This document shows, piece after piece, positions 33,304 through 43,201 of a DNA stretch of 64,000 bases. Origin of the DNA: Candidatus Bathyarchaeota archaeon A05DMB-4 (lineage in GTDB: Archaea > Thermoproteota > Bathyarchaeia > Bathyarchaeales > SOJC01); contig JABFQO010000008.1 in the NCBI GenBank assembly GCA_019685575.1, forward strand, positions 25,543 through 89,542, in the 5' to 3' direction. The notes under the pieces are model-generated. The model did no database searches. It saw nothing but the letters and a program-made list of their open reading frames with translations, and was not told where the DNA came from. The number at the start of each line of letters is the position of its first letter. The first letter of the stretch is position 1. A program made the translations under genes and the position numbers.

Positions 33304-34239
33304 GTGAACGAAACGCTGCCTCACAACGCCCTTGTAGAAGAGGGCATTCTGTCGCGTTTTGCTACGAAATCGGCTGCGTCCACATGGGAAAAACTAGGTG
33401 CCCCCCTTCGGACGAGGAATGAACCGCTCGTAGCCGTCATGCTTCCAACCTACAATGAGGCAGCAAACATTGAAAGGCTTATCCGAGAAATCGAAGCCTT
33501 AAACCTTAATCTCATGCTGGTAATCATCGACGATTCAAGCCCCGACGGCACCGCTGACATTGTCCGCCGACTACAAAGAGAATATGAAAACATCGTACTC
33601 TTCGTTCGACCAGCCAAACTCGGACTGGGAACAGCGATCACCGCGGGCTTTCGCTTGCTCCTTTCCCTAGAAAACCCGCCAAAATACATAATCGCCATGG
33701 ACTCTGATTATTCACACAACCCACGGGATATCCCACGCCTAGTCAACGCGGCAAAACAAGGCAACCACCTCGTCATCGGCAGCAGATACATCGTCGGCGG
33801 CAAAACCACTGGCTGGCCGGTCGCACGGCAAATAATTAGCCACACCGCCAACCTCATAGCGACAATGATGGTGGGCATGAAAGTCCAAGACTGCACCAGC
33901 GGTTTCAGATGCTACTCGCTTGAATACGTTAGAGAAGTCATCGACAATCTTCACAGCCAAACATACGAAATCCAAATAGAAACCGTGAAGCAAGCATGGA
34001 TGAACAGGTTTAAGATAAGAGAGGTTCCAATCGTCTTCAGTAACCGAAAACGCGGAAAATCAAAACTCACCAAAGGCGAGTTTAAAGGCTTCCTTTACTA
34101 CGTTATGAAGAGCAAATTCGGCGTCCCAGTAATGGTGGAAACAGAAAATATAGGAACATGGAAAACCCTAAACGCGCCTGTCATAGACGAAAGAGCACAA
34201 AGACTAATAGACCTCTACAGACGCGTACGATTCTTCTAG
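33304..34239 (+). CDS. Polyprenol-phosphate sugar synthase (DPM1-like glycosyltransferase 2)
   Basis: A 311-residue GT-A enzyme. The donor-binding part has VAVMLPTYNEAANIERLI (about 41-58), the metal motif IDDSSPDGT (about 75-83) and AMDSDYSHNP (about 137-146), and the acceptor-side TSGFRCY (about 199-205). Dolichyl-phosphate-mannose synthases and relatives have this pattern; the sugar is not certain. The C-terminal 50 residues follow the domain without a clear membrane segment. It begins the surface glycan cluster and probably supplies lipid-linked sugar for N-glycans. Confidence 0.92.
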   Translation: MNETLPHNALVEEGILSRFATKSAASTWEKLGAPLRTRNEPLVAVMLPTYNEAANIERLIREIEALNLNLMLVIIDDSSPDGTADIVRRLQREYENIVLFVRPAKLGLGTAITAGFRLLLSLENPPKYIIAMDSDYSHNPRDIPRLVNAAKQGNHLVIGSRYIVGGKTTGWPVARQIISHTANLIATMMVGMKVQDCTSGFRCYSLEYVREVIDNLHSQTYEIQIETVKQAWMNRFKIREVPIVFSNRKRGKSKLTKGEFKGFLYYVMKSKFGVPVMVETENIGTWKTLNAPVIDERAQRLIDLYRRVRFF

Positions 34240-34334
34240 CCAAACAACTTCAATCGATAACAAGATTTTTCTCCAAAAGATTTTATAGATATGTAGAAAA
34301 GACTTATGCATGTTCAGATACTGAAGTGGGATCA

Positions 34335-35435
34335 ATGGCGCGCACCTTACAAGATAAATATGCAAATGCTCTTCTTGCGAATGCTCTCTCGACTAAACAG
34401 CGAAAAACGAGCGAAGTGCTTTTCATAAAAATAAAACAAGTGCCAAACGGTGTTCAAACTGCAGTAAAAACCGCGCTGCAACCGTTATGGAAAAAACGTT
34501 TGTTGCGAGGAAAGAAAATTTTTGTCAAAGTTAATCTGATTTCATCGGAATTTGTTCCGGGACAGTGCACATCGCCTTTGGTTTTGGATGAAGTCTTGAA
34601 AGAACTCACAGAAAACGGCTACGACGTCACTTTTGGTGACGCAGATTTGGCTGCCGCACGCCAATGTGACACGGCAGCAAAAGTTTGGGGCCATAAAAAA
34701 TTGGCTGAAAAATATGGCGCGCGATTTCAAAACCTGTCTAAGGATAAACTAGTCCAGGTTAAATTGAATGGAAAAATTTTCAAAACGCTTGACGTCCCCG
34801 AATGTGTTCTCGAAGCAGACCATATCCTTAGCTTGCCAGTGATGAAAACTCACTGTCTTACAGGTTTGACATGCTCGCTTAAGCATTTCTGGGGCGTAGT
34901 GCCTCGTGTTAGGCACCAATACCATTTGGTAGTCGATGATGCAATTGCGGACATAACGAGTTTTCTCAGACCAAAACTTGCGTACACGATTGTTGATGGC
35001 ACCGTTTGTATGGAAGGTGATGCTCCACGTACAGGGAAACCGAAAATCTGTAACATCATAATGGCAAGTACCGATCCAGTTGCGTTAGATGCTGTTGCAG
35101 CAAGATACATGGGCTTACCAACACCTAAACACGTGATCGCTGCTTCTCAACGAGGAGTGGGCCAACTAAACTACGTCTTGGAGGGCGACGAATTTGAACC
35201 AAATCCGTTTCTTTTGCCAAATCCAGACAAACAGCCAATATTCTATTGGGAAATGACATTGCGTAAAAGTCCTCTAAAGCCTATAATATTCGACACGTCA
35301 TTGTTCAAGATATTTTCGTGGATTGCCACAAAATACAACAGTTTCTGGTACTACAACCGTGAAGGAATGCGATATACACAAGAAATCTCAAAAACATGGT
35401 ACGGTAGAGAACTGACAAAATTCATAAACGTCTAA
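34335..35435 (+). CDS. DUF362 domain protein
   Basis: A 366-residue protein of the DUF362 family. The domain shows FVKVNLISSEFVPGQCTSP (about 50-68), LPVMKTHCLTGLTCSLKH (about 165-182) and DPVALDAVAARYMG (about 247-260). Many DUF362 proteins also have ferredoxin domains, which this one lacks. The fold resembles lactate racemase/iron-sulfur-linked proteins, and the reaction is unknown. ATG 34335 is preceded by gtgggatc. A longer open frame overlapping the previous gene encodes no conserved sequence and was rejected. Confidence 0.8.
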   Translation: MARTLQDKYANALLANALSTKQRKTSEVLFIKIKQVPNGVQTAVKTALQPLWKKRLLRGKKIFVKVNLISSEFVPGQCTSPLVLDEVLKELTENGYDVTFGDADLAAARQCDTAAKVWGHKKLAEKYGARFQNLSKDKLVQVKLNGKIFKTLDVPECVLEADHILSLPVMKTHCLTGLTCSLKHFWGVVPRVRHQYHLVVDDAIADITSFLRPKLAYTIVDGTVCMEGDAPRTGKPKICNIIMASTDPVALDAVAARYMGLPTPKHVIAASQRGVGQLNYVLEGDEFEPNPFLLPNPDKQPIFYWEMTLRKSPLKPIIFDTSLFKIFSWIATKYNSFWYYNREGMRYTQEISKTWYGRELTKFINV

Positions 35436-35446
35436 AGGTTTTTTGC

Positions 35447-36745
35447 ATGACTAAAGCACTAGTTCTCGGCGGGGGCTTGTCGGGCTTGGCCGCCGCGTAC
35501 ACGCTTACAAAAAATGAAATATCCTCTCTACTACTAGAGCGTGATGAAACGCTTGGCGGTTTGGCTTCAAGCTACTTAATCGATGGAAGTTACGTTCCTA
35601 AAACTTACCATCATGTCATGTATGGCGACGCTGCCACTTTAAAAATAATCCGTGATTTAAATCTAGAAAAAGACCTCTATTGGCGGAAACTGAAAGTAGG
35701 CTTCTATTCGAAGAATAAGTTTTACGATTTTTCCTCATCTATTTCCATTCTGAAGTTTAAGCCAATAAGCATGTGGGGGCGTGTCAAATTTGGTCTGCTG
35801 GTTCTGAGGGCACGGCGAAAGTCGAACTGGCAAGAGTTGGACGGTGTAAACGTCGAAGACTATTGTCTCAAAACTACTGGCAAGGAAGCATACAAACTTA
35901 TCAACTACATAGTTCAGGCGAAATTTGCTGAACCCTCGAACAACGTGTCGGCAGCGTGGTTAATGAGTCGTTTTGGGCACGAATCAAAATCTGTAAGCGA
36001 TCAATTTGGCTACTTAAAAGGCGGCATAGAACAAATAATTCAAGGACTCGCAGTTCGATGTGCAAAAAAGGGAACCATAAAAACAAATGCAAAAGTGACG
36101 CGCATTAATGTGAAGAGAGGCAAGGTTGACAAGGTGGAATATGAAGAAAATGGGCAGATAAAAGAAGTTGAGCCAAACATTGTCATCAGTACGTTGCCCG
36201 TACCTGTTTTGTTGAAGGTGGCAGAAGACTTGCCAGATGAATATAGGCGAAGTTTGGAAAACATCAGATACAAGGCATCTCTTTGCGCGGCTGTTGGTTT
36301 ATCCAGAAGGGTCAGCCCGTTTTATTGGCTTAACGTTATGGATCTTGATAGGCATCCTTTTGTAGGTGTTTTCGAGCATGGTCACTTGAATACGGAACTT
36401 AAGTATCCTAGCGTGATGTTCGTTGTTAAATATTTGAATTCAACTGACAGTTTCTGGCAAAAACCTGACCAAGAAATAATAGAAGAATTTCTTTCACATC
36501 TCAACGAGGTTTTTGACTGCGACGTTAAGGAGCATCTGTTGTGGTGGCGGCTTCACAGGGCAGAATATTCCACGCCACTATTTACTCCTAACTATAGCAA
36601 GTTTATGCCCGAAACAAAATCGCCCGTGGAAGGTTTGTACGTCGGCGGCATTTCACAGACGTACCCTCGAGACCGTTACATGGGAACTGCTCTTCAAACA
36701 GGTATGGCGGTTGCAGAAAAGGTTTTGGCTGAGTACCGAACCTGA
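35447..36745 (+). CDS. FAD-dependent oxidoreductase (UDP-galactopyranose mutase/phytoene desaturase-like)
   Basis: A 432-residue flavoprotein. The Rossmann start ALVLGGGLSGLAAAYTL (about 4-20) and the following acidic residue LLERDETLGG (about 28-37) bind FAD. The middle contains YLKGGIEQIIQGLA, and the C-terminal FAD region reads GLYVGGISQTYPRDRYMGTA (about 399-418). This type acts on sugars or polyprenols. It follows DUF362 by 11 bp and is in the glycan cluster, so a sugar-modifying role is likely but not shown. Confidence 0.85.
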   Translation: MTKALVLGGGLSGLAAAYTLTKNEISSLLLERDETLGGLASSYLIDGSYVPKTYHHVMYGDAATLKIIRDLNLEKDLYWRKLKVGFYSKNKFYDFSSSISILKFKPISMWGRVKFGLLVLRARRKSNWQELDGVNVEDYCLKTTGKEAYKLINYIVQAKFAEPSNNVSAAWLMSRFGHESKSVSDQFGYLKGGIEQIIQGLAVRCAKKGTIKTNAKVTRINVKRGKVDKVEYEENGQIKEVEPNIVISTLPVPVLLKVAEDLPDEYRRSLENIRYKASLCAAVGLSRRVSPFYWLNVMDLDRHPFVGVFEHGHLNTELKYPSVMFVVKYLNSTDSFWQKPDQEIIEEFLSHLNEVFDCDVKEHLLWWRLHRAEYSTPLFTPNYSKFMPETKSPVEGLYVGGISQTYPRDRYMGTALQTGMAVAEKVLAEYRT

Positions 36746-36773
36746 AAGAAGTAAACGGGAAAAATGTTTATTC

Positions 36774-38426
36774 TTATTTTACATATAGGTACACGCCGTC
36801 TTCAGATTTTAGAAGACTAAAACTTGGGTGGTAATGCTGGATTCTTGCGAGGATATCGCTTGCCGTGTTTGTGTCGTATTTTGTATCCACTAACACGTAC
36901 TTACTCTTCATGAAGAGTTGGTTTACATAATCATTCATTGCATCAGGCGCGTATTCAAAGGCGGAAGGAAGTGGGTACACGTACGCATTGCTTCTGTCCG
37001 CAAAGTGTGAGAATATGTGGTTTTGGGTTAAAATAGAGGCGTTATGTGGCACGAGAGTTACCATTTCTTGGAGGATTAATTCATGAGGCCCTATTCGAGG
37101 TAGTGTGTACTCAGAAAAATGAGGAATCGTAAAGTCTGTTGTAAGTAACAAAGGACTTAAAGGGCTGGCAAAAAGCGAAAATATAATCCCGAGTATGAGT
37201 AAATTCCTTGCAAAGTTACCAAATCTAGGGAGCTTAACGTCTCTATTTCGTTTTCTCATTCCATCCACTGCTGCGAGGAATATGAATGGAATTAAATACA
37301 ATGGATAGTGACTGCCCAGTATGTAGAATTTTTGTTCATTTGAAAGGAGAGCCGGTACGAGCCATGATAGCGAAATGATAAGTATACTACTTCGAAAAGA
37401 CAAAAAAAGCAAAGAACCGAAAATCAAGACAATAAAAAGAAGTTTAAGATAAGCATCAAAAGCTAACGCTTCAGCTACCTTTATCGGATTAAGAATTATA
37501 TAAGATGGCACCGTAATCGGATCGATGCCAGACACGCCAAGAATAGACCAGTAATCCACCGCTTTATAAAACTCCAGAAATCTAGGATCAATCGGGAAAA
37601 AAGTATCTTGTATCCATCTGCTAAGCAAAAACCATGATCCTGCCAACATAATTGTCGCAAAGGGCACCAGTATTTTCTTGTCAACAAGAGATTTTTGTTG
37701 CAAAGATTTAACTAAAATGTCCTTGTATTTAACCAATCCATACAGTCCAACAAACACGACGACCATACTTACGCTTTCTGCGATAGCAAGCGCCAAAACA
37801 GTAAAAACTAAGTATCGCTTCCAATTTTCATGCTCAAAAAAGTAGATGGCTAAGAAGAAGAAAAGCGGCAAAAAAGATTGTACATGAAAGTCAAACCAGT
37901 TTGCACCGTGAAGAGGAGCATATAAAAGATAACTCAACGAAAAAGCAACAGCAATCAACTTATTATGAAGAGCATCTCGGGCAAACCAATACAGTGGAAG
38001 GGCACCCAATCCAAGTATAAAAGATTGAAAAACAAAGAGAGTTTCCGGGGCTGGGTGTATTGCATAGATCGGTAAAAGTAAAAACATTATTGGGCTGAAA
38101 TGTAATCCAAAATAACTACCACTTAAGTTAAAAAAAAGTTCCGGGGTGTAATAAAGAAGTCTTCCATCATTTAGCGTAGTCCAAAGCGATTGACTAACTA
38201 TTCCCAAATCCCATGCAAATGACCTAAAGGCGTAATGCTTCAAAATCGTGGCGTAAGAGAAGATTATGGTATAGATTATAATTGCCAGATAGACTAGAAG
38301 TTCGCCTTTACACCTTCCAAATATTTTTTCGTTTAACCAGTTCTCCAACTTTTCTTCGTTAACGTTCTTGATGGCTCTTATTTGTTTAGCAACAGAGTGA
38401 GTAAACGTTGTCAAAAGCCACTTCAT
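36774..38426 (-). CDS. DUF2079 multi-pass membrane protein
   Basis: A 550-residue membrane protein with about 11 helices. It has the DUF2079 start ILKHYAFRSFAWDLGIVSQS and motifs HFSPIMFLLLPIYAIHPAP and GANWFDFHVQSFLPLFFF. Such proteins look like GT-C glycosyltransferases (compare AglB or PMT) and may use lipid-linked sugars. The extracytoplasmic C-terminal part (about 415-550) is soluble. Points away from the flanking glycan genes. Confidence 0.85.
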   Translation of the reverse strand: MKWLLTTFTHSVAKQIRAIKNVNEEKLENWLNEKIFGRCKGELLVYLAIIIYTIIFSYATILKHYAFRSFAWDLGIVSQSLWTTLNDGRLLYYTPELFFNLSGSYFGLHFSPIMFLLLPIYAIHPAPETLFVFQSFILGLGALPLYWFARDALHNKLIAVAFSLSYLLYAPLHGANWFDFHVQSFLPLFFFLAIYFFEHENWKRYLVFTVLALAIAESVSMVVVFVGLYGLVKYKDILVKSLQQKSLVDKKILVPFATIMLAGSWFLLSRWIQDTFFPIDPRFLEFYKAVDYWSILGVSGIDPITVPSYIILNPIKVAEALAFDAYLKLLFIVLIFGSLLFLSFRSSILIISLSWLVPALLSNEQKFYILGSHYPLYLIPFIFLAAVDGMRKRNRDVKLPRFGNFARNLLILGIIFSLFASPLSPLLLTTDFTIPHFSEYTLPRIGPHELILQEMVTLVPHNASILTQNHIFSHFADRSNAYVYPLPSAFEYAPDAMNDYVNQLFMKSKYVLVDTKYDTNTASDILARIQHYHPSFSLLKSEDGVYLYVK

Positions 38427-38670
38427 TACTAAGCCTCTATTTTAAAGAGTTGTTTGTGTTCGATATTATTCTACCACTTTTACCTAAAAGTTCTCTTAAA
38501 TGTATCGCAAAGCATCTTCTAACTAAAAATAACGCGGAGAAAAATGTGTCAAGTAATGATGCAATAAGTACGCTGTAGCCATAATCGAACATGTGCAGCT
38601 TGCAAATATGCTTATAACAGTTACCCGATTTAAGACATAGGATGGTTATCTTTGGGCAAGTGAATAGATC

Positions 38671-39771
38671 GTGAACAAAATACTACTCATCAGTAATAGA
38701 TCGCCTTCAACAGGAATTGGAACCTACAGCCATCAGCTAGTCAAGCATCTGAAAGAAACATGGCACGTAGATCTCGATTTTCTAAACTTAACCACCCTTG
38801 CTGAGGATAGTTATGGAAACATTGTAAGCATGTCTTCTCAGAAGATAAAGAGACTTGTTGACCATCTGCTGTTTTTACAAAAAATTCCCAAAGACTACAA
38901 AGTTTATCATATACTTAACCCAAACTTGGGCATTCTGATTATGAAATGTCACCCTGCTGTCGTAACTGTGCACGACGTATTCCCATTCACCCCCATAGCG
39001 ACTCATGACCTAATTACCCAGTCACTCGGTTTAGATTCGCCAATCTTGCTTGCAATGAAATTCAACATTAAATTTGTAAAGACCGCAGATAGAATCATAA
39101 GCGTATCAAAGCATACAAAAAAAGATCTCATTTCCTTATTTCGCATAAAAGCTTCGAAAATACATGTGATCTACCCAGGTATTGATCGAAACGTGTTTCA
39201 TGTAAGAGATAAGAGAAAAGCAAGACAAAACCTCAATCTTCCTCAAAAAAGTAAAATCATATTACACATAGGTGTTGACGAACCGAGAAAGAACATTAAA
39301 ACATTGATAGAGGCGTTCTATAAGGTTAAAAAAAGGGTTCCAGAAGCTTTGTTAGTAAGAATAGGTGGAATGAGATCTGCTACCAAAAAGCTAATCGCCT
39401 CACTTCACCTCAACGATTCAATAGTTCATCACAAAAAAGTACCCAGCACACATCTTTTCTACAACGCGGCTGATGTACTCGCTTTCCCTTCATACTACGA
39501 AGGATTCGGCTTACCTGTTCTTGAAGCCATGGCATCCGGACTTCCCGTAGTAGCCGGAGACAGCACATCTATTCCCGAGATTGTCGGTAAAGCGGGCATG
39601 CTGTTTCCGCCTTTCAATGCGACGATCCTTAGCGAACTCATTTGTAAAGTGATAAATGACAAGAAAACACAACAAGAAATGACGATTGGCGGGCTAGAAA
39701 GGAGCTCGAATTTTGATTGGAACCTTTGCGCAAAACAGACACTTGAAATTTACAAAAGCCTCTCGTTTTGA
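38671..39771 (+). CDS. Glycosyltransferase family 4
   Basis: A 366-residue GT-B enzyme. The N-terminal donor/acceptor lobe has TGIGTYSHQLVKHL, VVTVHDVFPF; the C-terminal lobe has ILHIGVDEPRKNIKTLIEA (about 190-208) and FPSYYEGFGLPVLEAMASGL (about 272-291), carrying the EX7E motif. It begins GTG 38671. The sugar and acceptor are unknown; it precedes a GT2 gene in a surface glycan cluster. Confidence 0.9.
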   Translation: MNKILLISNRSPSTGIGTYSHQLVKHLKETWHVDLDFLNLTTLAEDSYGNIVSMSSQKIKRLVDHLLFLQKIPKDYKVYHILNPNLGILIMKCHPAVVTVHDVFPFTPIATHDLITQSLGLDSPILLAMKFNIKFVKTADRIISVSKHTKKDLISLFRIKASKIHVIYPGIDRNVFHVRDKRKARQNLNLPQKSKIILHIGVDEPRKNIKTLIEAFYKVKKRVPEALLVRIGGMRSATKKLIASLHLNDSIVHHKKVPSTHLFYNAADVLAFPSYYEGFGLPVLEAMASGLPVVAGDSTSIPEIVGKAGMLFPPFNATILSELICKVINDKKTQQEMTIGGLERSSNFDWNLCAKQTLEIYKSLSF

Positions 39772-39854
39772 AAGCGTAGAAACTTTTATGTCGCCTTGGC
39801 TAATTTATACCACAGCAATAACACAACGTAAAACAAAGAAGGCGAGCCTATAGA

Positions 39855-40595
39855 ATGCAAACACCGTACTTCTCCATTATAATTCCCACGTTAAACGAAG
39901 AACCTCGAATAGGAAGATTATTGCGCTCTATTCAGAGACAATCTTTCAAAGATTTTGAAATAGTAATCGTCGACGGTGGCAGTAGAGATAAGACCATAAA
40001 AATAGCCAAACAATACTCGGCAAAAATTTTTGTTATTAAGGGACTTAAAGAGTTCCCTTCGAGAAACTTTGGTGCCCAAAATTCTAGCGGGAAAGTTTTG
40101 TTGTTTCTAAGCGCCGACGTTTTTTTACCAAAAGACATTCTTGAGGATTTAGCACAATTCTTGAACAAAAATAACAATATCTCAGGTGTCTGCGCAATGG
40201 GATTGCCTTTCGACGCCCCTTTATGGATGAAAATTGAATACATGGCTTTTTGGCGAGTTCTACGCATTTGGTCAGCGTTTACAAGAGATTTTCACGGCAG
40301 CACAAATTTCATGGCTGTAAAAAAGGAAGATTTCCATGAAATAGGCGGTTTTCTAGACGAATTTTGCGCAGACACAATTTTTTTCAATGAACTGGGAAGA
40401 AGGAAAAAAGTGAAAATGCTTCCAAGAATAGCGGTTTTCGTGTCTGGCAGAAGAGCCAAGAAAATGGGGTTCTTAAACTTCAGCAAACACTTTTTATGGG
40501 TAATAGTTTTCGACTACATCCCGTTCTTAAGAAAAAGTTCGGTCGCACGGCTGTTACAAGACTACTCTGCAGGTTATAGAATGAAACATGGATAA
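39855..40595 (+). CDS. Glycosyltransferase family 2
   Basis: A 246-residue GT-A enzyme. FSIIIPTLNEEPRIGRLLRS (5-24) is the nucleotide-sugar pocket, VIVDGGSRDKT (about 36-46) has the metal/donor Asp, and FLSADVFLPKD (about 75-85) stands in for DxD. A C-terminal hydrophobic stretch (FSKHFLWVIVFDYIPFL) may contact the membrane. Its partners are unknown. Confidence 0.88.
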   Translation: MQTPYFSIIIPTLNEEPRIGRLLRSIQRQSFKDFEIVIVDGGSRDKTIKIAKQYSAKIFVIKGLKEFPSRNFGAQNSSGKVLLFLSADVFLPKDILEDLAQFLNKNNNISGVCAMGLPFDAPLWMKIEYMAFWRVLRIWSAFTRDFHGSTNFMAVKKEDFHEIGGFLDEFCADTIFFNELGRRKKVKMLPRIAVFVSGRRAKKMGFLNFSKHFLWVIVFDYIPFLRKSSVARLLQDYSAGYRMKHG

Positions 40596-40603
40596 AGTTA
40601 GCG

Positions 40604-41608
40604 TTAAGTGGCGCAAGGTAGCTTTGTATTATCAGCGTGAAAAGAATCTTGGTCTTCTTTCACCTTCGTTGCTATCCATCTATACGTCCTAGCTAAGCCT
40701 TCTTCGAGACTAATTTGAGGTTCCCAACCCAAAACTTCCCTAGCAACCGTTATATCAGCATTTCGCCCTCTAACGCCTTGGGGAGCTGAGAGATCGTAAT
40801 TCTTTGTTATTGTTTTTCCTGAGAGTTTTATCACTATGTCAGCGAGTTCATTGATTGTTACGAGCCTTTCTGAGCCAATGTTTATCGGCTTGTCGTGTTC
40901 TGATTCCATAAGCATAATAGTTCCTCTTACGGCGTCATCCACATAACAATAGCTTCTTGTCTGCATGCCGTCTCCCCATATAGTAATTGTTCCAGGGTTT
41001 GTTGCCTCTGCGACCTTACGGCAAATCGCAGCAGGCGATTTTTCTCTTCCTCCTTTATACGTTCCTTCAGGGCCGTAAATATTGTGGTATCGCAGGATTC
41101 TTATATCCAATTTATAGTCGCGTTGATAGGCTTCACACATTTTTTCCGAGTAAAGTTTCTCCCACCCGTAGAAATTGTCGGGATCAGCAGGGTATGCGTC
41201 TTCTTCTTTTAAGCCCTTAACGTTTGAATTCCTCTGGAGATATGTCGGGTAAACACATGCTGAACTACTAAACAGATATCTTTCGACTCCATTTTGTCTC
41301 GAGGCCTCTAACATGTGTGCATTTATCAAAACATTGTCATGCATCACTTCGGCGCCCACTTCTGTAATGAAGCCGATGCCTCCCATGTTGGCGGCTAAAT
41401 TATAAACCAAGTCAATTCCCTTTGTCGCCTTCATGCAGTTTTCAAAGTTTCTCAAATCAAGACGTAGTTTTTCGCTGTAGTATTTTTCTTTGATGTAATC
41501 GTCAAACTTTATGTCGACAATTCTGACAAAGTTTCCTTGGCGATATAGTTCTCGTGCCAAGTGACTGCCTATAAAGCCGCCGCCCCCTGTAACTAAGATT
41601 TTCTTCAT
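40604..41608 (-). CDS. NAD-dependent epimerase, GDP-mannose 3,5-epimerase-like
   Basis: A 334-residue short-chain dehydrogenase/epimerase. TGGGGFIGSHLA (about 6-17) binds NAD. NMGGIGFITEVGAEVMHDN (about 74-92), SSSACVYPTYLQ (about 112-123) and YGWEKLYSEKMCE (Tyr-xxx-Lys, about 148-160) match plant-type GDP-mannose 3,5-epimerase rather than RmlB. It converts a nucleotide-sugar in the glycan pathway; the nucleotide itself is not certain. Confidence 0.87.
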   Translation of the reverse strand: MKKILVTGGGGFIGSHLARELYRQGNFVRIVDIKFDDYIKEKYYSEKLRLDLRNFENCMKATKGIDLVYNLAANMGGIGFITEVGAEVMHDNVLINAHMLEASRQNGVERYLFSSSACVYPTYLQRNSNVKGLKEEDAYPADPDNFYGWEKLYSEKMCEAYQRDYKLDIRILRYHNIYGPEGTYKGGREKSPAAICRKVAEATNPGTITIWGDGMQTRSYCYVDDAVRGTIMLMESEHDKPINIGSERLVTINELADIVIKLSGKTITKNYDLSAPQGVRGRNADITVAREVLGWEPQISLEEGLARTYRWIATKVKEDQDSFHADNTKLPCAT

Positions 41609-41724
41609 CACTCACCCAACCAACACTTTCGATAACGAAGTTGATGTCTTCCATGTTAAGCAAATATAAAAATTTTGTCTATCTGCTTTTAACGGTGTTA
41701 AGGTTCGCTTGTGTTTGGTTCTTG

Positions 41725-42723
41725 CTAAGGTTGCATCCACGGCGTGTTTGTTTGGAAGAATTTGTCCTTTGTTAAGGGTTGCCACCACCACTCGTTAGAA
41801 ACATACCAATCAACGGTGCTCTGCAGATGCTTTTCAAAAGAACCATTATGCCTCCATCCTAATCCCTTAATCTTGGACGTTTCGAGCGAATACCTGTAAT
41901 CGTGTCCTGGTCGGTCGGCGACGAATTTTATTAGTTTCTCTGGTTTTTTTAGTAGTTTTAGCAGGAGTTTTGCGATTTCGAGGTTGGTGAGTTCTTTTCC
42001 TGAGGCGATGTTGTAGATTTCGCCGGCTTTGCCTTTTTGCAAAACTAGTTCTATTGCTTTGCAGTTTTCTTCGGTGTAAATCCAGTCGCGTACTTGCCTG
42101 CCCGTGCCGTAGATGGGTAGAACTTGGTCGTGCAGCGCTCGGATTATCAGTTTTGGGATGAGTTTTTCTGGGTGTTGCCTGGGACCAAAGTTGTTCGTGC
42201 TTCGAGTGATAACAACGTTAAGGCCGTAGGTTTTGTGGTAGGCGAGGCTTAGGAGGTCGGCGGCGGCTTTGCTGGCGGAGTAGGGGCTGGAAGGGTTTAA
42301 GGGGTCTGTTTCGGTAAACGAGCCCTTTTCTATAGAACCATAGACTTCGTCTGTGGAGATTTGTACAAACTTGCCTATGTCATGTTTTCTTGCCGTCTCA
42401 AGCAGGACGCATGTTCCGTAGACGTTGGTTGAAACGAACGCGTCTGCGGCGGTTATGCTCCTGTCAACGTGGGATTCTGCGGCGAAGTTCACTATGGCGT
42501 CGACGTGGTTTTTTGCTTGTTGCTCCACTAGTTTTTCGTCGCGGATGTCGCCTTTAACAAATTTGTATCGCTTATCGTCGTGTATGTCTTGGAGGTTTTC
42601 CATTCTGCCCGAGTAGGTGAGAAGGTCGAGGTTCACGATTTCTACGTCCGAGTGTCGTGCAAGCATGTGGTGAATGAAGTTGCTGCCGATGAAGCCTGCG
42701 CCGCCTGTGACTAGTATCCGCAT
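41725..42723 (-). CDS. rfbB: dTDP-glucose 4,6-dehydratase
   Basis: A 332-residue extended SDR. TGGAGFIGSNF (about 6-16) binds NAD; AAESHVDRSI (about 81-90), QISTDEVYGSIEKGSF and PYSASKAAADLL (Tyr/Lys) are all present. It removes water from dTDP-glucose in the second step of dTDP-rhamnose synthesis. ATG 42723 overlaps the rfbC end by six bases. It closes the run D-A-C-B. Confidence 0.95.
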   Translation of the reverse strand: MRILVTGGAGFIGSNFIHHMLARHSDVEIVNLDLLTYSGRMENLQDIHDDKRYKFVKGDIRDEKLVEQQAKNHVDAIVNFAAESHVDRSITAADAFVSTNVYGTCVLLETARKHDIGKFVQISTDEVYGSIEKGSFTETDPLNPSSPYSASKAAADLLSLAYHKTYGLNVVITRSTNNFGPRQHPEKLIPKLIIRALHDQVLPIYGTGRQVRDWIYTEENCKAIELVLQKGKAGEIYNIASGKELTNLEIAKLLLKLLKKPEKLIKFVADRPGHDYRYSLETSKIKGLGWRHNGSFEKHLQSTVDWYVSNEWWWQPLTKDKFFQTNTPWMQP

Positions 42724-42727
42724 AGGG

Positions 42728-43192
42728 TCACCCATGTTTTAGCCAAGGAGCAAGTTTCCAGTCGTAGGGAATCTTGTCCGTGTCGGGAGGCAACCGGTGT
42801 TCGTCAGGATTCTTGTGGTTGTATAATTCGGTGGGCACGTTAACTATGAACGCCGTGTCTTCGATCGCCTTGAACCCATGCCATACTTCTGGCGGTATGG
42901 ATACTAAAAGTGGGTTTTTTTCGCCTATTATGAATTCGTTGATTTCCCCTTTTGTCTTAGATGCTGTTCTTCCATCGTACAAGACAAGTTTTATCATGCT
43001 TTTTACGCATGCGATGTTGTCGGTTTGTTTTTTGTGCATGTGCCATGCTTTCACCACGTTTGGGTACGCAACGGTTACGTAGGCTTGGCCGAATTTTTTG
43101 AAGACATCCCAGTCGCTTCGTATGATTTCCATCAGCCAGCCTCTTTCATCCGCAATGAGTTTAAGCGCCTTTGTTGTTACTCCTTCAATCAT
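42728..43192 (-). CDS. rfbC: dTDP-4-dehydrorhamnose 3,5-epimerase
   Basis: A 154-residue cupin. The active His is in KAWHMHKKQTDN (about 48-59) and the later pair in SIPPEVWHGFKAIEDTA (about 97-113). It is shorter than the bacterial enzyme (about 180 residues) and has an archaeal variant of the first motif, WHMHxKQ for LRGLHxQ. The third step of the rhamnose pathway; flanked by RmlA and RmlB. Confidence 0.93.
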   Translation of the reverse strand: MIEGVTTKALKLIADERGWLMEIIRSDWDVFKKFGQAYVTVAYPNVVKAWHMHKKQTDNIACVKSMIKLVLYDGRTASKTKGEINEFIIGEKNPLLVSIPPEVWHGFKAIEDTAFIVNVPTELYNHKNPDEHRLPPDTDKIPYDWKLAPWLKHG

Positions 43193-43201
43193 TCCTTTCC
43201 C

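Noticed and set aside
34158..34334. An upstream extension of the DUF362 gene overlapping the glycosyltransferase
   Set aside because: The extra 59 residues are shadow-like and the gene has a good start at ATG 34335.
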